64,000 nucleotides of DNA from Planoprotostelium fungivorum (taxonomy: Eukaryota; Evosea; Variosea; Cavosteliida; Cavosteliaceae): positions 1 to 64,000 of the forward strand of contig MDYQ01000069.1 of assembly GCA_003024175.1 (NCBI GenBank), read 5' to 3'. Of this stretch, positions 25,644-38,954 are shown piece after piece. Positions within the stretch are counted from its first letter, which is position 1, and each line of letters opens with the position of its first letter. Position numbers and translations under genes: made by a program. Below the pieces are notes generated by a model. That model saw only the letters and a program-made list of their open reading frames with translations. It was not told where the DNA came from and searched no databases.

Positions 25644-26582
25644 ACGGAACAGGGTCACAAGACAAGAAGTACGAATACACCGATAGAACCTTCCCCACTC
25701 ACCTGGTGTGTTCTAAATGTGTTCAGCCCTTCGAGAAACCGGTCATCTGCACCACTTGTGGTGAGATCTATTGCAATGAATGTAGGAAGCCCTGTACTTG
25801 TTCGACTGGCTGCTCATCTTTGATCCCAAATTTCTAAGCAATCAACTGGACGATCTGAAGGTCAAATGTGTTCAGTGCTACACGACAATGCGAAGAGCGG
25901 CGATAGAGGAACATCTTCAAAACTGTTTACTTGGTGAGAGAGGTGCTTTCATCGCAGTCACCAATGACGAATAGACTGTCCATATGGGTGTTCTGCAAAG
26001 GTGGCACTCAAAGATAACGTAGAACATGAAAAGATCTGCTCAGCCCTCGAGGTGTGGCCTGTATCCATCTAGATCCCTTACACCCTTCAGATCGAATGTG
26101 ATGGGAAAGATGCACTCTGCCTGTGGAAGGGCCAACGTGGAGATAAGGACCTCCACGTGAAAAGTTGCCACTTCATGGCCGTGAGAGAGACAATTCTGCC
26201 GGTACTGAAGGCGAAAGAGCTTGAATGCGAGAAATGGAACAAACAATTAGAAGAATGGAAGTCGAAAAAACCCATTCTGCAGAAGAAATGCACTAGGTAT
26301 TTTTGTGTGAGCAGAGTCATTACACTGCTGTCTCACTGATCATTGTTGCCAGCGATCAGGGTACTCGACGTGAAGAGCAACCAATGTGTTCATGATCTTA
26401 GTGGGTGTTGGCCTCTGCAGCGGGGTGTATGTGCGAATTGTTCAAGACAATTCACCAACGCATCATCGGGGAGGCAGTGCAGAGTATGTTGAAAAAAAAT
26501 CTGCAATAACTGTCGTACCAGTGGAAGTTGCACTCGAGAACACTGCTCGGATTCTGACGATGACGACGCTCGTCTACGGTGA
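25644..26582 (+). CDS. RING-TRAF-FYVE-like zinc-finger protein with two apparent breaks (start unresolved)
   Basis: The reading begins after a 3' splice site at 25643; I could not place the first exon. It encodes a RING-like finger LVCSKCVQPFEKPV followed by CTTCGEIYCNECRKPCTC, then SNQLDDLKVKCVQC and TRAF-type fingers CPYGCSAKVALKDNVEHEKI and CDGKDALCLWKGQRGDKDLH, a helix, then a FYVE-like ladder (CANCSRQF, RQCRVC, KKICNNC). Two problems: a one-base shift in the run around 25828-25834 (before LSNQLDDL), and an in-frame TGA just before KKICNNC (about 26489-26491). TGA is a real stop in neighbours such as BUD31. It is either a decaying gene, an assembly with two errors, or an undetected intron (a GT-AG pair at 26484-26521 could skip the TGA but loses cysteines). 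Probable role: E3 ligase/adaptor. Confidence 0.5.
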
Positions 26583-27012
26583 ACTGATGGAAGTTGGTGC
26601 ATCACAGCAGAATAAATGGAGCCAACGATTTCATTCTGTCTCTTCAATGTACATGCGCAGCTTTCACCATCTGCAAAGAAGCGCCAGCAACTGTGAAGCA
26701 ACAGAGGATCTGTCAGCCGGACGGTACAACTGTTAGTCCCTCTTGGCGTCTCATTTATACAATTCTTCTTCTTTCTTCACTTATTGTGATAGTCCATCGT
26801 GATGTTGACAACCTTCATCCGTGCCTGGGTGTCTCCTCTTAATCCGGTCACGACTTGTTTCTGTGTGGCCACATTGGTCGACCGTGATATACCCGTCTGT
26901 GTATCGTTGCCCCTGCGATGATCAGATCGCGAGCGCCATCGCATCGCCTCACTTTGGAGCGTAATGCTGTGTAGTCTTCTCCCTTCTAAAATCACTGTTC
27001 TCTGTCTGTGTG
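26583..27012. other. 3' region between convergent genes
   Basis: 430 bases. A spliced plus-strand continuation of the zinc-finger gene (Cys-containing frame up to about 26730) is possible but not convincing. No RNA gene seen. Confidence 0.4.
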
Positions 27013-27255
27013 CTATGCGTTTTCTTCTTTGAAAGATCGACCTGATTCGCACGATGATTCAAACGCTTCTATCATCTTAAAGCTCACAATCTTGATGGCC
27101 TCTCTCCGTTGATCCCACAGGTTCGGCATGTACTTTGGATCCTTCGAAGCTGTTCCAAAGTGTGTATCTGTCTGACACTCCATCTCGCGCTTCTCAACCT
27201 CCTGACGACCTGTACTCTTCAAAACTTCCTCTCTCAACCTCTTCTCACCCGACAT
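27013..27255 (-). CDS. Short ORF, unidentified
   Basis: 81 codons from ATG 27255 (MSGEKRLREEVLKSTGRQ) to the stop at 27013, containing PKYMPNLWDQRREAIKIVSF. Codon use and the Trp/Pro-containing core look protein-like and there may be a short internal intron, but I recognise no family. It lies just downstream of the NDR kinase on the same strand. Confidence 0.35.
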   Translation of the reverse strand: MSGEKRLREEVLKSTGRQEVEKREMECQTDTHFGTASKDPKYMPNLWDQRREAIKIVSFKMIEAFESSCESGRSFKEENA

Positions 27256-27359
27256 CTTAGCTGATGTCGCTGATGATGGTGGCGCCGCTTTTTTTGGCTT
27301 CAAAAATCGGCAGTCATTTGAATTTGTGACTTCTTTTATTGTACAGAAACATGTACTCT

Positions 27360-29506
<2,147 letters not shown>

Positions 29507-29963
29507 CAGAACAGTTTAAATTACGATCTTGTTCTAATATCCAGTCAGCTAGGCCTTCTATCGTCACGCATGCAAAATTGCTGACTCAATGTAAATGATA
29601 CGCACAGAAGAACAAAGAGGGAGGTTCAGACTGAACTGATGCTGTGCTGGCTTCGTGCCGACAGGGGCTGTAAATGAATTAAACTGGTCGAATTATATTG
29701 TCACCTACTACAACGCGTCTATCACATTTCACCGCACGAAACGACCGCGTCACTGAAACGCCGAGGTCGATGATCCATCATCGCAAATCTCTCCTTCTTT
29801 ATCTTCAACTCTTCGCAAGTCCAACTATATACAATGAACTCAAGCTTCTCCTCTGTAAGATTCTCCTCTGCTCTTTCTTCTACCCGAGACGGGAAACGAG
29901 CTCATGCTGTGATCGTAACCCGGGCTGTTCATGGGTGACGTCGTCTGTTTTGAATCACCATCA

Positions 29964-31073
29964 TCATCGATCTCGTCTTCTCACATCGGTCACAGATGAG
30001 AGGGTCATCGGTTCGGATGTCCTCCTCTTGTCTTTTGACGTCGTCGAAGACGAACGGAAGAGTGATTTTGAGCTGCGGTTGGCTTTCTCTCTCCCTTCCG
30101 ATGATGATGTTGATGATGGTGATAAGTCCGTGGAGGTGTGGCGTGGTATCTGTGACATGGATTTGGATGCTGTTGCGATGCGTAAATATCTCTTCGATGC
30201 CGTGGAAGGCTCACCGATGTCGTTGGACTTTCTCAGGAAGTTAAGAGGGCCCCTGGGAGACTTTTTCTTATCCTTGTCTTGCAATTGGAGTGTGTCTACA
30301 CTCTGTTCGCGTGATGAGCTGAAGCATGATGTCGTGCGTGGGACTCACCACGCTCTTGTCTTTCTTTGTGAAGAGTCTGTACTTCTTTGGTTTCTTCGAC
30401 TTACCCGCGACACCTTGAAAATCTAACGGTTCAGACAAGACACTGTTTTGTGATTCTGAGTTCTACAGATCGTCAGCATGCAAGTCGATGTCGCCATCGT
30501 ATGATGTGACACACCGAGTCTGTGTCTGAATAGAACCCCTCTGAGTGACCCAAAGAGCGTGGTGTGTCGGGTGTAGAGAGATCCTTCTTTCGTGGCGTTG
30601 TGGGTGGTGTGATGTCTGGAACGGATGTGGACAGGGCAGGTGGATGATTCTGAGGAATGGGAAGATATTCATCTGAAATGTTCAGAGGAGAATGAAGGAG
30701 GAGTCTCACCACCGATGCGGATCTCCCAATCAGAGACTCGAAATAACTGAAGAACATCATGTCAATGAAATGTGTGATGCATGTTATCGAAGAAGATAGC
30801 GCTGAAGGATGGTTGACGTCTAAACACACCTTCGTTCCTGATTCTGTTCTGAATGCCACGTCGATAGGAAGTTCTCTTAATGAGAAGATTACCTTTCCGT
30901 CAGCGATACTACTGTCGAGCTATGCAATCTATCTCAGAGATGCGGATCATCCAAATGCTCACCACAGCATATTGATTCTTCTCCCGATAGATGAGCTGCC
31001 CCTCTGTGATGCGTGCACCATCCAACAGGATTTTCTTATCCTTCTGTCTATTCTGCTCCTCCGTATTGACCAT
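29964..31073 (-). CDS. Ser/Lys-rich protein, unidentified
   Basis: From ATG 31073 (MVNTEEQNRQKDKKILLDGA), exons encode EGQLIYREKNQYAV, ADGKVIFSLRELPIDVAFRT, FFSYFESLIGRSASV, then a Pro/Thr/Ser linker (PALSTSVPDITPPTTPRKKD) and a basic low-complexity tail (SKKPKKYRLFTKKDKS; DKDKKKSPRGPLNFLRKS) ending at TGA 29964. The N-terminal 100 residues look folded and the rest disordered, with many likely phosphosites. At least four introns. No family recognised; a cytoskeletal or membrane-adaptor role is a guess from composition only. Confidence 0.5.
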
Positions 31074-31738
31074 GCCTGCTCTCCTGTTTGTGACACAACA
31101 GAAATCTCCTCGGGCCGAGTTACAATAAACAGCGGAAATACTCATTTCCATCAATCGATAGTTCCGGGTCAGCACGAAGAGTCATCGACTTTCCTCTTAG
31201 TTCTATGTGTCTTCACACTTCCTGTGTCTCTCTCTAAAATGGATCGTTATCAATTGAAAGATGAACGGAACTCATTCATGTCTTGTTTATTCGTACGTCA
31301 TGGTGGACCGCGCTACTGATGTGGCCTCAGCATCAGAGTGAAGAAATCGATTGATTTTCACCGTCGATTCATCATCGATGAGATATAGCAGGCTTCTAAC
31401 TCCAACATGGGGTTTCTGTGATATAGGCCATAGTCCAGACAACAGATACGGAAAGGAATCGTGTAGGAATGCAACACTGCGTATGTGTACTATCATCATA
31501 TAGCATAGATACACGCATACAGACTGCTGAATTTTAACGCAGTCAATGCATTGACTGTTGGAATTGGTTATCAATGAGAGATAAAACCTGAGATGAGATG
31601 AACATATGGATGCTCTTCAGCTTCTGTTGCTCTTGTGTACGTGTGCGCCAGACTGAGCCTAATTCCCGCGGATCAATCTTGTCATATTTCTCCGATCACG
31701 ACCCCCCTCATTATGCATCCCATTCCAAATCTGGCCGC
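31074..31738. other. Divergent intergenic region
   Basis: About 660 bases between head-to-head genes; no coding exon or RNA gene supported. Presumed to hold both promoters. Confidence 0.45.
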
Positions 31739-32893
31739 ATGAATACAACTGCCTTCATCAACGGGACTCTACTGCCCACTTCTACATTGGTAGTCCACCG
31801 TAGCAGTTACTCGTGAGAGAGATGATTGAATCGTATGGTATTGAAGGACAAACAGATACTATGGATATACTCCATCCATGTCGGGTAGTATCGTCATATT
31901 GGCCATCTTTGCAATCAGCACGTTTGCTCATCTTGGACAACTCGTCCACAAGAGGTCCTGGTGGATGATTGCGATGGTGCTCGGCGGCATCCGTGAGTCT
32001 TTCGCTGTCTATACGATCTGATGTCTGATCCATATCATCAGTCGAAGCCGCAGGTTGGGCGTCCCGAGTGTATTCTTCCGTTTCACCTACCAAACTTGAT
32101 CCCTTCTTAGCTCAACAAGTTACCCTCATCCTGGCTCCCGTGTTCTTTTCTGGAGTTGTATACATCATATTGGGTCTAATGTGAGAATGATGCACATCAT
32201 ATCATCTCGTGTTGATCCCTTCTCGCAGCATCTCCAAATGGGGTGAAGAGTACTCGAGGATTCGATCACGTTATTATAGCATCATCTTTCTCGTGTGTGA
32301 TGTCGCCTCCCTGGTCGTCCAAGCTGTTGGAGGTGAGATATTCAAGAGTTTTAAATTACCCGCTCACTCTCGACAGGTGCTAAGGCAGCCGGTGGTGCCA
32401 GAACGAACGACAGCAATGCCGCCAACGATGGAGCTCACATCATGATGGGTGGCATCGTCTTCCAGCTCTTCTCTATGACACTCTTCGTCCTGCTCGCTGC
32501 CGAATATAGTTTCCGCGCCTACTACGATCGTCCCGTCAAACTGAAGGTATCTCCACCTGAAGCAGAAAAGAAACAAGTGAAGGACAGCAGAGGTGTGAGA
32601 CAAGTCGCCATAGCTATGGTCATCAGCACACTCGTCCTCTACGTAAGAGGTGAAGTTTCACGATCGCATGAGACATGGCTGAAGGAAGGTCTATAGGTAT
32701 CTATCGTGTCATCGAGTTGTCGGAAGGATGGTCCGGGCCCATCATCTCGACGGAGTCTTACTTCATCGTACTGGATGGAGTGATGATGATCATCTGCATG
32801 GGAATATTCAACATTCTGTATCCAACGTGGGTCTTCACGAAAGAGAAGGAAGAGGCACCGACAAAGGTCGTAGAGATGGAACCCATCGATTAA
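31739..32893 (+). CDS. RTA1-like seven-transmembrane protein
   Basis: Exons join to a polytopic protein matching the RTA1 family: SYYGYTPSMSGSIVILAIFA (YxPS start), FAHLGQLVHKRSWWMIAMVL, LEAAGWASRVYSS (E..G+..R), LILAPVFFSGVVYIILG (ilaP.f.a..Y), ISKWGEEYSRI, FLVCDVASLVVQAVGG (D..sl..Q..G) and IYRVIELSEGWSG (R..yR..E...G), ending PTKVVEMEPID-stop at 32893. RTA1/RSB1 proteins of fungi are plasma-membrane proteins linked to sterol-toxin resistance and sphingoid-base export. The family is mainly fungal, so its presence here is notable. Introns near 31815-31857, 31993-32040, 32181-32226 and 32334-32379 are phase-checked. Confidence 0.88.
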
Positions 32894-33081
32894 AATTTTT
32901 GAGAGGCGTGATGTGATGTGATCTTGTATCGAAGAAATCGATGTGCGACAATCTATTGAGAGGATAACAGTAAGCCTCTTGAGATATTGTGATAATACAT
33001 AATGATCACGTTGATGCGACGCGGGAATTATCCGATTTAAAATTTTCAATTGGCAGGAGCATTCAGAAGACATTGCATAAG

Positions 33082-33301
33082 TTCAAGAGGACTCCACGCT
33101 GAAGAAACTCAGACAGAGTTTCCATGAAGAAGAACATCAGAAAGCATCGAGAGCATTACACTCTCTAGATAGCGAGACTTTGAAGAGCAGACTAGATAGA
33201 GTGAGAAGGATTCATATCACCTACCATTCATTCATAATATGGTGTAGGTCGATTAGCTAACGAGTATGCCCTCAAAGATTGTGAAATGTCTCGAACAGTA
33301 G
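33082..33301 (+). CDS. Possible small coiled-coil protein (3' exons only)
   Basis: An open stretch LKKLRQSFHEEEHQKASRAL followed by HSLDSETLKSRLDR is joined by an intron (about 33201-33257) to LTSMPSKIVKCLEQ-stop at 33301. It is charged and helical. No start codon was found; an upstream exon is needed. No family recognised. Confidence 0.3.
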
Positions 33302-34347
33302 GATGGTGATCAACACCTGATGTTCTACTGATCCATCGGTGTATAATCGTTAGCCGTTTAAAGATCATCATCTCCTCCCTCACGGCCACTGACCCACCAT
33401 ACAGCGTCCGTTCGATCTACCCACAGCGCAGAAGGAACTCATCCCTATCACATCTTCTCACTCTCCCTCGTCTTTTCGTTGAAGGTGATGGATGTGACCA
33501 TTTGACGTCAACAGGGACCAACGCTGATAGCGCTGCCTTGTGTTAGAAAATGATCTATATAGTTGCCACTCGGGCCGCAATCACTTGGGGATGTAGCTCA
33601 GATGGTAGAGCACTCGCTTAGCATGCGAGGGGTACAGGGATCGATACCCTGCTTCTCCAACCGTTTTAACGGCCGCAAGATGAGGAGGTGCGACGAACGA
33701 TATTAACGTTTTAGAATCCACATTTCGACGATTCAGAAACGCCACATTTCGATTGTACTCGGTCGAAAATTCATCACAGGATGTGATGATCGACGATGAT
33801 CACGTCATCATCCGAAGCATGGCGATTTAGAGGTGTAGCAGTACTCTCACGATACATCTATTTGATCTCACATTTTCTTCCATTTCCTTCACCACTTTGG
33901 TCTTAATCAAATTCTGGATGAAGTCGCGATCACAGCAATATTGTTCAAAGGTGGGTTTCAGATCTAACCCACCACTCTATCCTGAGAAGAGTCTGATCAT
34001 CATCGAGTTCCATCATGTGATGCGATGTGATGGACCAATGAGACGGACATGCAGTGAGGGCAGATCGCTCAATTTCTGAGTGAGGATTTTATCTCGACTC
34101 TGGGAATAAAAAGACCGAATTAATTACGTATTCATCTTATTCATTCTAGGAAAATCGATCTGTAATCTGGCGTCCATCTTGGTGTTGTTTGATCACGATT
34201 CAACTGTACATAAGGAGATTACCAAAAAATGGATAAAATAATTGTCAAGTACTGTCTTCTACGCCTCCATATCCAGTCACACTTCTGCATCGCATCGCTC
34301 TTCGAAGGGATGAATCATTCACAGCGACACTCGATTTATACAAGAGT
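33302..34347. other. Mostly non-coding interval around tRNA-Ala
   Basis: Apart from the tRNA at 33587-33659, about 1 kb with no supported coding exon. The part nearest 34348 is the likely 3' UTR of the RhoGEF gene. Confidence 0.5.
33587..33659 (+). tRNA. tRNA-Ala (AGC)
   Basis: Begins GGGGATGTAGCTCAGATGG, a canonical A-box. The anticodon loop TTAGCAT gives AGC (alanine), the T-arm is CAGGG-ATCGATA-CCCTG, and the 3' strand ends CTTCTCC plus discriminator A. The acceptor stem has one T-T mismatch at the sixth pair (GGGGATG with CTTCTCC). No intron. Flanked by non-coding sequence. Confidence 0.93.
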
Positions 34348-37300
34348 TCAAGGTTTGAGCGGTGGCAGCTGCAAGGAGCTCACTTTCCTCTTGTCGAAGC
34401 TTCTGGCCGTGTGTAGAGCACCTGTTCTCTGCTGATCACACGTGATGCGAGAAACTTCGCGGAAGGTGTGAAGCCACTCGTACAGCAGGTGATCGGCGGG
34501 AACAGACAGTTTGATGTCCTACCCATCTCAATCAATTGATCCCATCTACAACGCTTACCTGTCCGTCGGCCGTTTCCAAGGAAAAGATGTTCTTCCTGGC
34601 ATCTTCGTCTTCCAGTAACTTGGCTTGTCGGTTGTAGAGGAGAACAGTGAGCTAATAGACGTCATTATGACGTCATCTTACGTCACCACTCACATCCACG
34701 CCCCTCTCTGGGACTCTGCAGAGGTAGAGCACTCCATTAGAGATGACAGCCCACCGATCGACCCACGACTTCTCCGCGATGTTTTGGGCCACGGCTCCAC
34801 TGTACGTACGCAAAGACACGGACCTTGGTACGGCGGTGACTCGTAACGGTTACCACGGCAACCATTCATCTTCTCACCTCCAAAGTATTTCGTGCTCGTA
34901 CCGTCGATCGCCTTCTCTACGTGTCGCATCCAGACTCTGTGATGTCTCAGATGATGGTGGGAGTATGACATGGCGTGACATCATCACCTGGCGGTGGCAG
35001 TCTGGGGGCATTCGAAGACGATCTTACTGCTATTGGTGTGGAGCGTGAAGCGATGACTACCCGTTCCCATGCCAACGTCAGTCAGTTTCGACAGCTGACA
35101 TGTGTCAGAGATAGATGGCTCGTTGTAGATACCGGATTGAGCTCGAAGTGCTCTTGGTATTGGTATTGTGCGGATAATTCTTGCATGGTATTGGCCATGT
35201 GAGAGAGCTTCTTGAGAGTTCCAAAGACGTTCGGTGACTCTAAAAAGGTGGAAATTGTCCTCTTACCCACGTTCGTCTACAACGGTTCAATCGAATGCGA
35301 CGTCACGACATCGTCTCACGAGTCTTTTGGTCAAAATCATGATGTCTTCAAAGAGGAAGGCATAACGAGCGCGAGGTAGATATTGTTCGTTGATCTGAAA
35401 ATAAATGTCAGTGAAATTCATGCATCTACAATGCTCACGTGAGTGATATATCCGCAGTGGACGAAGACCTTCTCCTGCAACTGTTTCCAAGCGATGAGAA
35501 GGCACAATCTTTCGTGCCACCGGCCTCACCTTCAGTCCATTCGTGATGTCACTCTCGATGATCTGAGATATCGCATCTTTCTTCGCAGCCACCTCATCCG
35601 CGGCTCGTTGTAGACGGTTGATATCCGTAATAAAATCCGACAACATTTTCACGCATTTCTTCAGATCTACCTCGTCTGGGTGACCCTTGGTCGTGTTCGA
35701 TGCAACCCTCTCCAGTAGCATCTTGTACCTGGAAATTTCCGTGAGATTTCGATGACATCTCTGGCCTCACCGGGTGATCCGCTGGAAGGGCATGATGATG
35801 AGGCTGGACAGAGCTTCACCACTTACTCCCTCGTGAGAAGCGCGGGAAGTTGTCGAGCTGAAATCTGCGAACGCGATCGACTGCGTGGTCTGTCGATCGA
35901 TCTGATGTTGAATTTCTCCGGTGCAAGGGATAATTCTCCGGTACACCTCCATGTCGGGGATGTACTGACCCTAGTGAGAGAAATTTCTCGTAGATATCAC
36001 TGTCACCTTGAGAAAAACGTCACCGATTGTAGATTGGCTGTTCCAATTGGAATATCTGTCGTTTAAATCTTTACAGATCTTCTCGTGAAGAGGCACTAAG
36101 CTGGCCAAGTCATCGTAGATGGAATGCATGTCGTCCAGGGGTAAGAGACCGTTACCCTTCAACGGTCTGATCCACATCTACAACGCGTCAGTGGCTCGTT
36201 GTAGTTCGACCTCCCACCGCATTCATGAGTTTCATTTTGCCCAGGAAAGTCTTCTCTGTGGTGGAAATTTCTTCGACTGTTCTTCCTCTCATGATCTCTC
36301 TTGTTGATGGATCTTCACTCGTAGCTCGGCTGACCGTAGCTTTGACTGAGATTTCGTCGGTATCTCATTTCATCTGTACAGTACGTCACCCTGGGTAGCC
36401 ATGGTGTATGCCGCCGTCTCTTCGATCTTGATGACCCATGCAAGGAGGTCCGTTGTAGATGGACATTCCAGGCTAAACTTCTCCTGAGCCGAATGAATGT
36501 GGAAGACATTTCCGTCGGTCGTTTGTTTCGCAGCATCTCCTTCCGTCTCCACGACGATCTGAACACGTCATTACACGTCATCACACATGACGGGAATTCT
36601 CCTCGAAATTTCTCACCTGATTGAGTTTGATGGCGGTTACGTATTGAAATCTCATGGATAATTGCTCGATCGGACGATTTTCCCTGCATTGAATTTCCTT
36701 CTCACACTTCTCCGTATCACAAGGATCGGCCAGCACCAAGATGTCACTGAAAAGTACGAGAAAAATCGGATTTTTTCCCTCCTCTGTCAACTGTACAACG
36801 TTATGATCGAGCATTCTCGGCATTTTCTGTGGGATTTCTGTGAGATTTCTGTGAAGACTCACGCGGTGGAAGGCTCCTTTCATGACGTAAGCTCGATTCT
36901 GCGTGATTAAATTGGAATAATTTCCCAAGATGCAGCCGGCGATGTTATTCATGACCTTCTTGTCTACCTCTTCTCTCCTCATGACAGTCAAGTGTCTCAC
37001 CAATCTACAACGCGTCAATATAGTCGACATCCCTGCGAAATTTCACTCGGATAGATTCTCCGCCGCTTTCTCTAGATTCTTCCGATCGGGGTGCATGGGA
37101 TGCGTTGTAGATAGTAAATCGTTGATAAATCCCTGATAATGGTAGATCCTTCTGGTGGGTGACACGAGGAGAGTGTAGAGATCCTGAGCTTCTGGATATT
37201 TCATCCCGATGTCCGTCATGGTCATCACCATCTTCGGACTCTTTCCAACGTAGCTGAGAAGAGTCAGTGGGCATTCGATCACATTCCATCAGATGAGGAG

Positions 37301-38874
37301 AAAGTAGTGAGAAATGTGTTGAAAATGAATAGATGGAAATCGGAGTTGTAGACGGACTTGTCGAGGGCGGCGTGGGCGTCAGAATAATTGTTGATCGATT
37401 TCAGCTGGTCGGAAAGTTCCAGGAAAATGTCACCGATGAGTGATTTGACCGACCACGTCTTGACACGACTCTCAACTTTCTGTGAAATTTCCCGGGCGGT
37501 GCGACGAATGTCGACGATCTACAACGAGCCATGAGTGGATGTACCGTGGCACGTCGATGACATCTCACCGTCTTAAATATGGTGTCGTAATCGGTTGTAG
37601 ATAGAGCCTCTGGTTCTGGCTTCAATTTGGGCATGTACCCCTGGTGGAGTGAGTGGGCGGAATTTTCGGAGAAATTTCACCTCTACTATGATGTCCAATC
37701 CCTCTAGATATGTCTTCTGTGATTCGAACAGACAACTGACGATGGCTTGTCTTCCTGATGGTGTGTCACCCAGATGATGATGATGATCACGATGCGATCG
37801 ATCGTCGTGATGGTCGTGGAGGACTCACTCATATTGAGCATCTTACTCCTGCGAATGAATCCGCGAATGATCGCTTGGACTTTCATGATCTTGATGACAT
37901 CACCACCCTCCTGTCTCAAATATTCTAGCCCAGTCTTCTCGATCTGTTGCTCCTCCGTGATCGCATCGGACTGTTAGATGTCATGATGTCATACCATGAT
38001 ATCATGATGGCATGTCATGATGTCATCAAACTCACTGGATTTAATTTGAGAGGATTGAGACGTTCTTTGTCTTCCTCTGACATCAGATCGTCCACAGCGG
38101 GAGCTCCTGAAATTTCATCGAAAGGCTCTGGTTTGGGTAGTGAAGCCATCAAGCTGTTCGATGACAAGCTCGGCCTCCTGGTCTGTAAGGAGATTTCAGC
38201 GAGATGGAATCGATATCCCGATGAAATTTACTCTGGAGGGTACTGGTGGGGCTAGGCGAGTCGGTTTGGGTGATACGGATCGTGGAGATTGAACGAGAGA
38301 GTTTCCAAACTTTCCCTGATGATTGTACAGCATCATGACGAGAGCTAAGATCTAAAGAAGGTGAGACGGGGAGTTGCAGGTGGGAGAAGAGAAGGAAAGA
38401 GATGATGGAGTGATAGGATGGAGTGGATGTGTGTCCACCTGTCTCTCGTCGTTGTTGGCGATGGTTCGAGATGAGAAAGGTTCGATCTTGTTGCCCACAA
38501 ATTCCCTCAAAAACTGAAGACAGATCTCAACATTGTCGATCTTTTGTGTGATGAATCTAACATCACATTAGCAGATGATTCCAATAAGAATGACATCTGT
38601 GAGATCATCACCTCGGTTGGTGATTGTATCTGGTTAGTCCTCTTCCAGTGAGCACCTCGAGTGCAACGACGAGCGAGAGACCGTCTGATACATCCTTCCA
38701 TTGCTTCGTGAGGGGTCCACTGCCTGACTGAACGACTCCATTGTACCATTCCATCAGAGCATCCGAGCTGATCTTGGCATGCGAATGCGATTTAGACAGT
38801 GGAGCTTTGGCGAGAACGACACGACGCAGCTGCTCTGGGGTGAGAGCGTTTACGGTCATGGTCGGGCCACTCAT
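34348..38874 (-). CDS. Multidomain Rho/Rac GEF: CH-IQ-DH-PH-DH-PH-PH
   Basis: ATG 38874 (MSGPTMTVNALTPEQLRRVV) leads into a calponin-homology domain (QWKDVSDGLSLVVALEVLTG) and an IQ motif (VQAIIRGFIRRSKM). First DH-PH: GDIFLELSDQLKSINNYSDA, KYPEAQDLYTLLVSP, then PH with VLFSDILVLADP and FSLECPSTTDLLAWVIKIEE. Second DH: VEEISTTEKTFLGKMKLMNA, GEALSSLIIMPFQRITRYKM (the conserved CR3 helix PxQRxTRY) and DFITDINRLQRAADE; its PH has YAFLFEDIMILTKRL. A further PH contains EKSWVDRWAVISNGVLYLCR and ends at TGA 34348. Two DH modules in one protein are rare outside Trio-type GEFs, but CH/IQ/GEF proteins are known from dictyostelids. It likely links actin to Rac activation. Four introns end in GTTGTAG|A. 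Confidence 0.85.
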
Positions 38875-38954
38875 TGGTTGGTGTTTGTCGTCTCGTGATT
38901 AAAAATTGCGCATTCCAAAACAATCGCATCACATCACGACACGCAAGCACTTTC
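38875..38954. promoter_or_regulatory. 80-bp bidirectional promoter/5' UTR interval
   Basis: The RhoGEF start (38874, minus) and the mannosyltransferase start (38955, plus) face away from each other with only 80 bases between. Both transcripts must start here or inside each other's leader. No TATA box is evident. Confidence 0.5.

Noticed and set aside
25828-25834. Programmed ribosomal frameshift in the zinc-finger gene
   Set aside because: No convincing slippery heptamer or downstream structure; a simple indel in a short T run explains it better.
26489-26491. Reading TGA as tryptophan (alternative genetic code) to rescue the zinc-finger gene
   Set aside because: TGA ends several clear genes here (BUD31, ANK-TBC, RhoGEF, CRM1), so it is a normal stop.
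29698-30426. 242-codon plus-strand frame
   Set aside because: Antisense to the Ser/Lys-rich protein exons on the minus strand, which show consistent splicing; no family signal.
38874-38954. N-terminal extension of the mannosyltransferase
   Set aside because: The frame is open but lacks an ATG, and it would overlap the divergent RhoGEF start; the membrane anchor begins right after ATG 38955.
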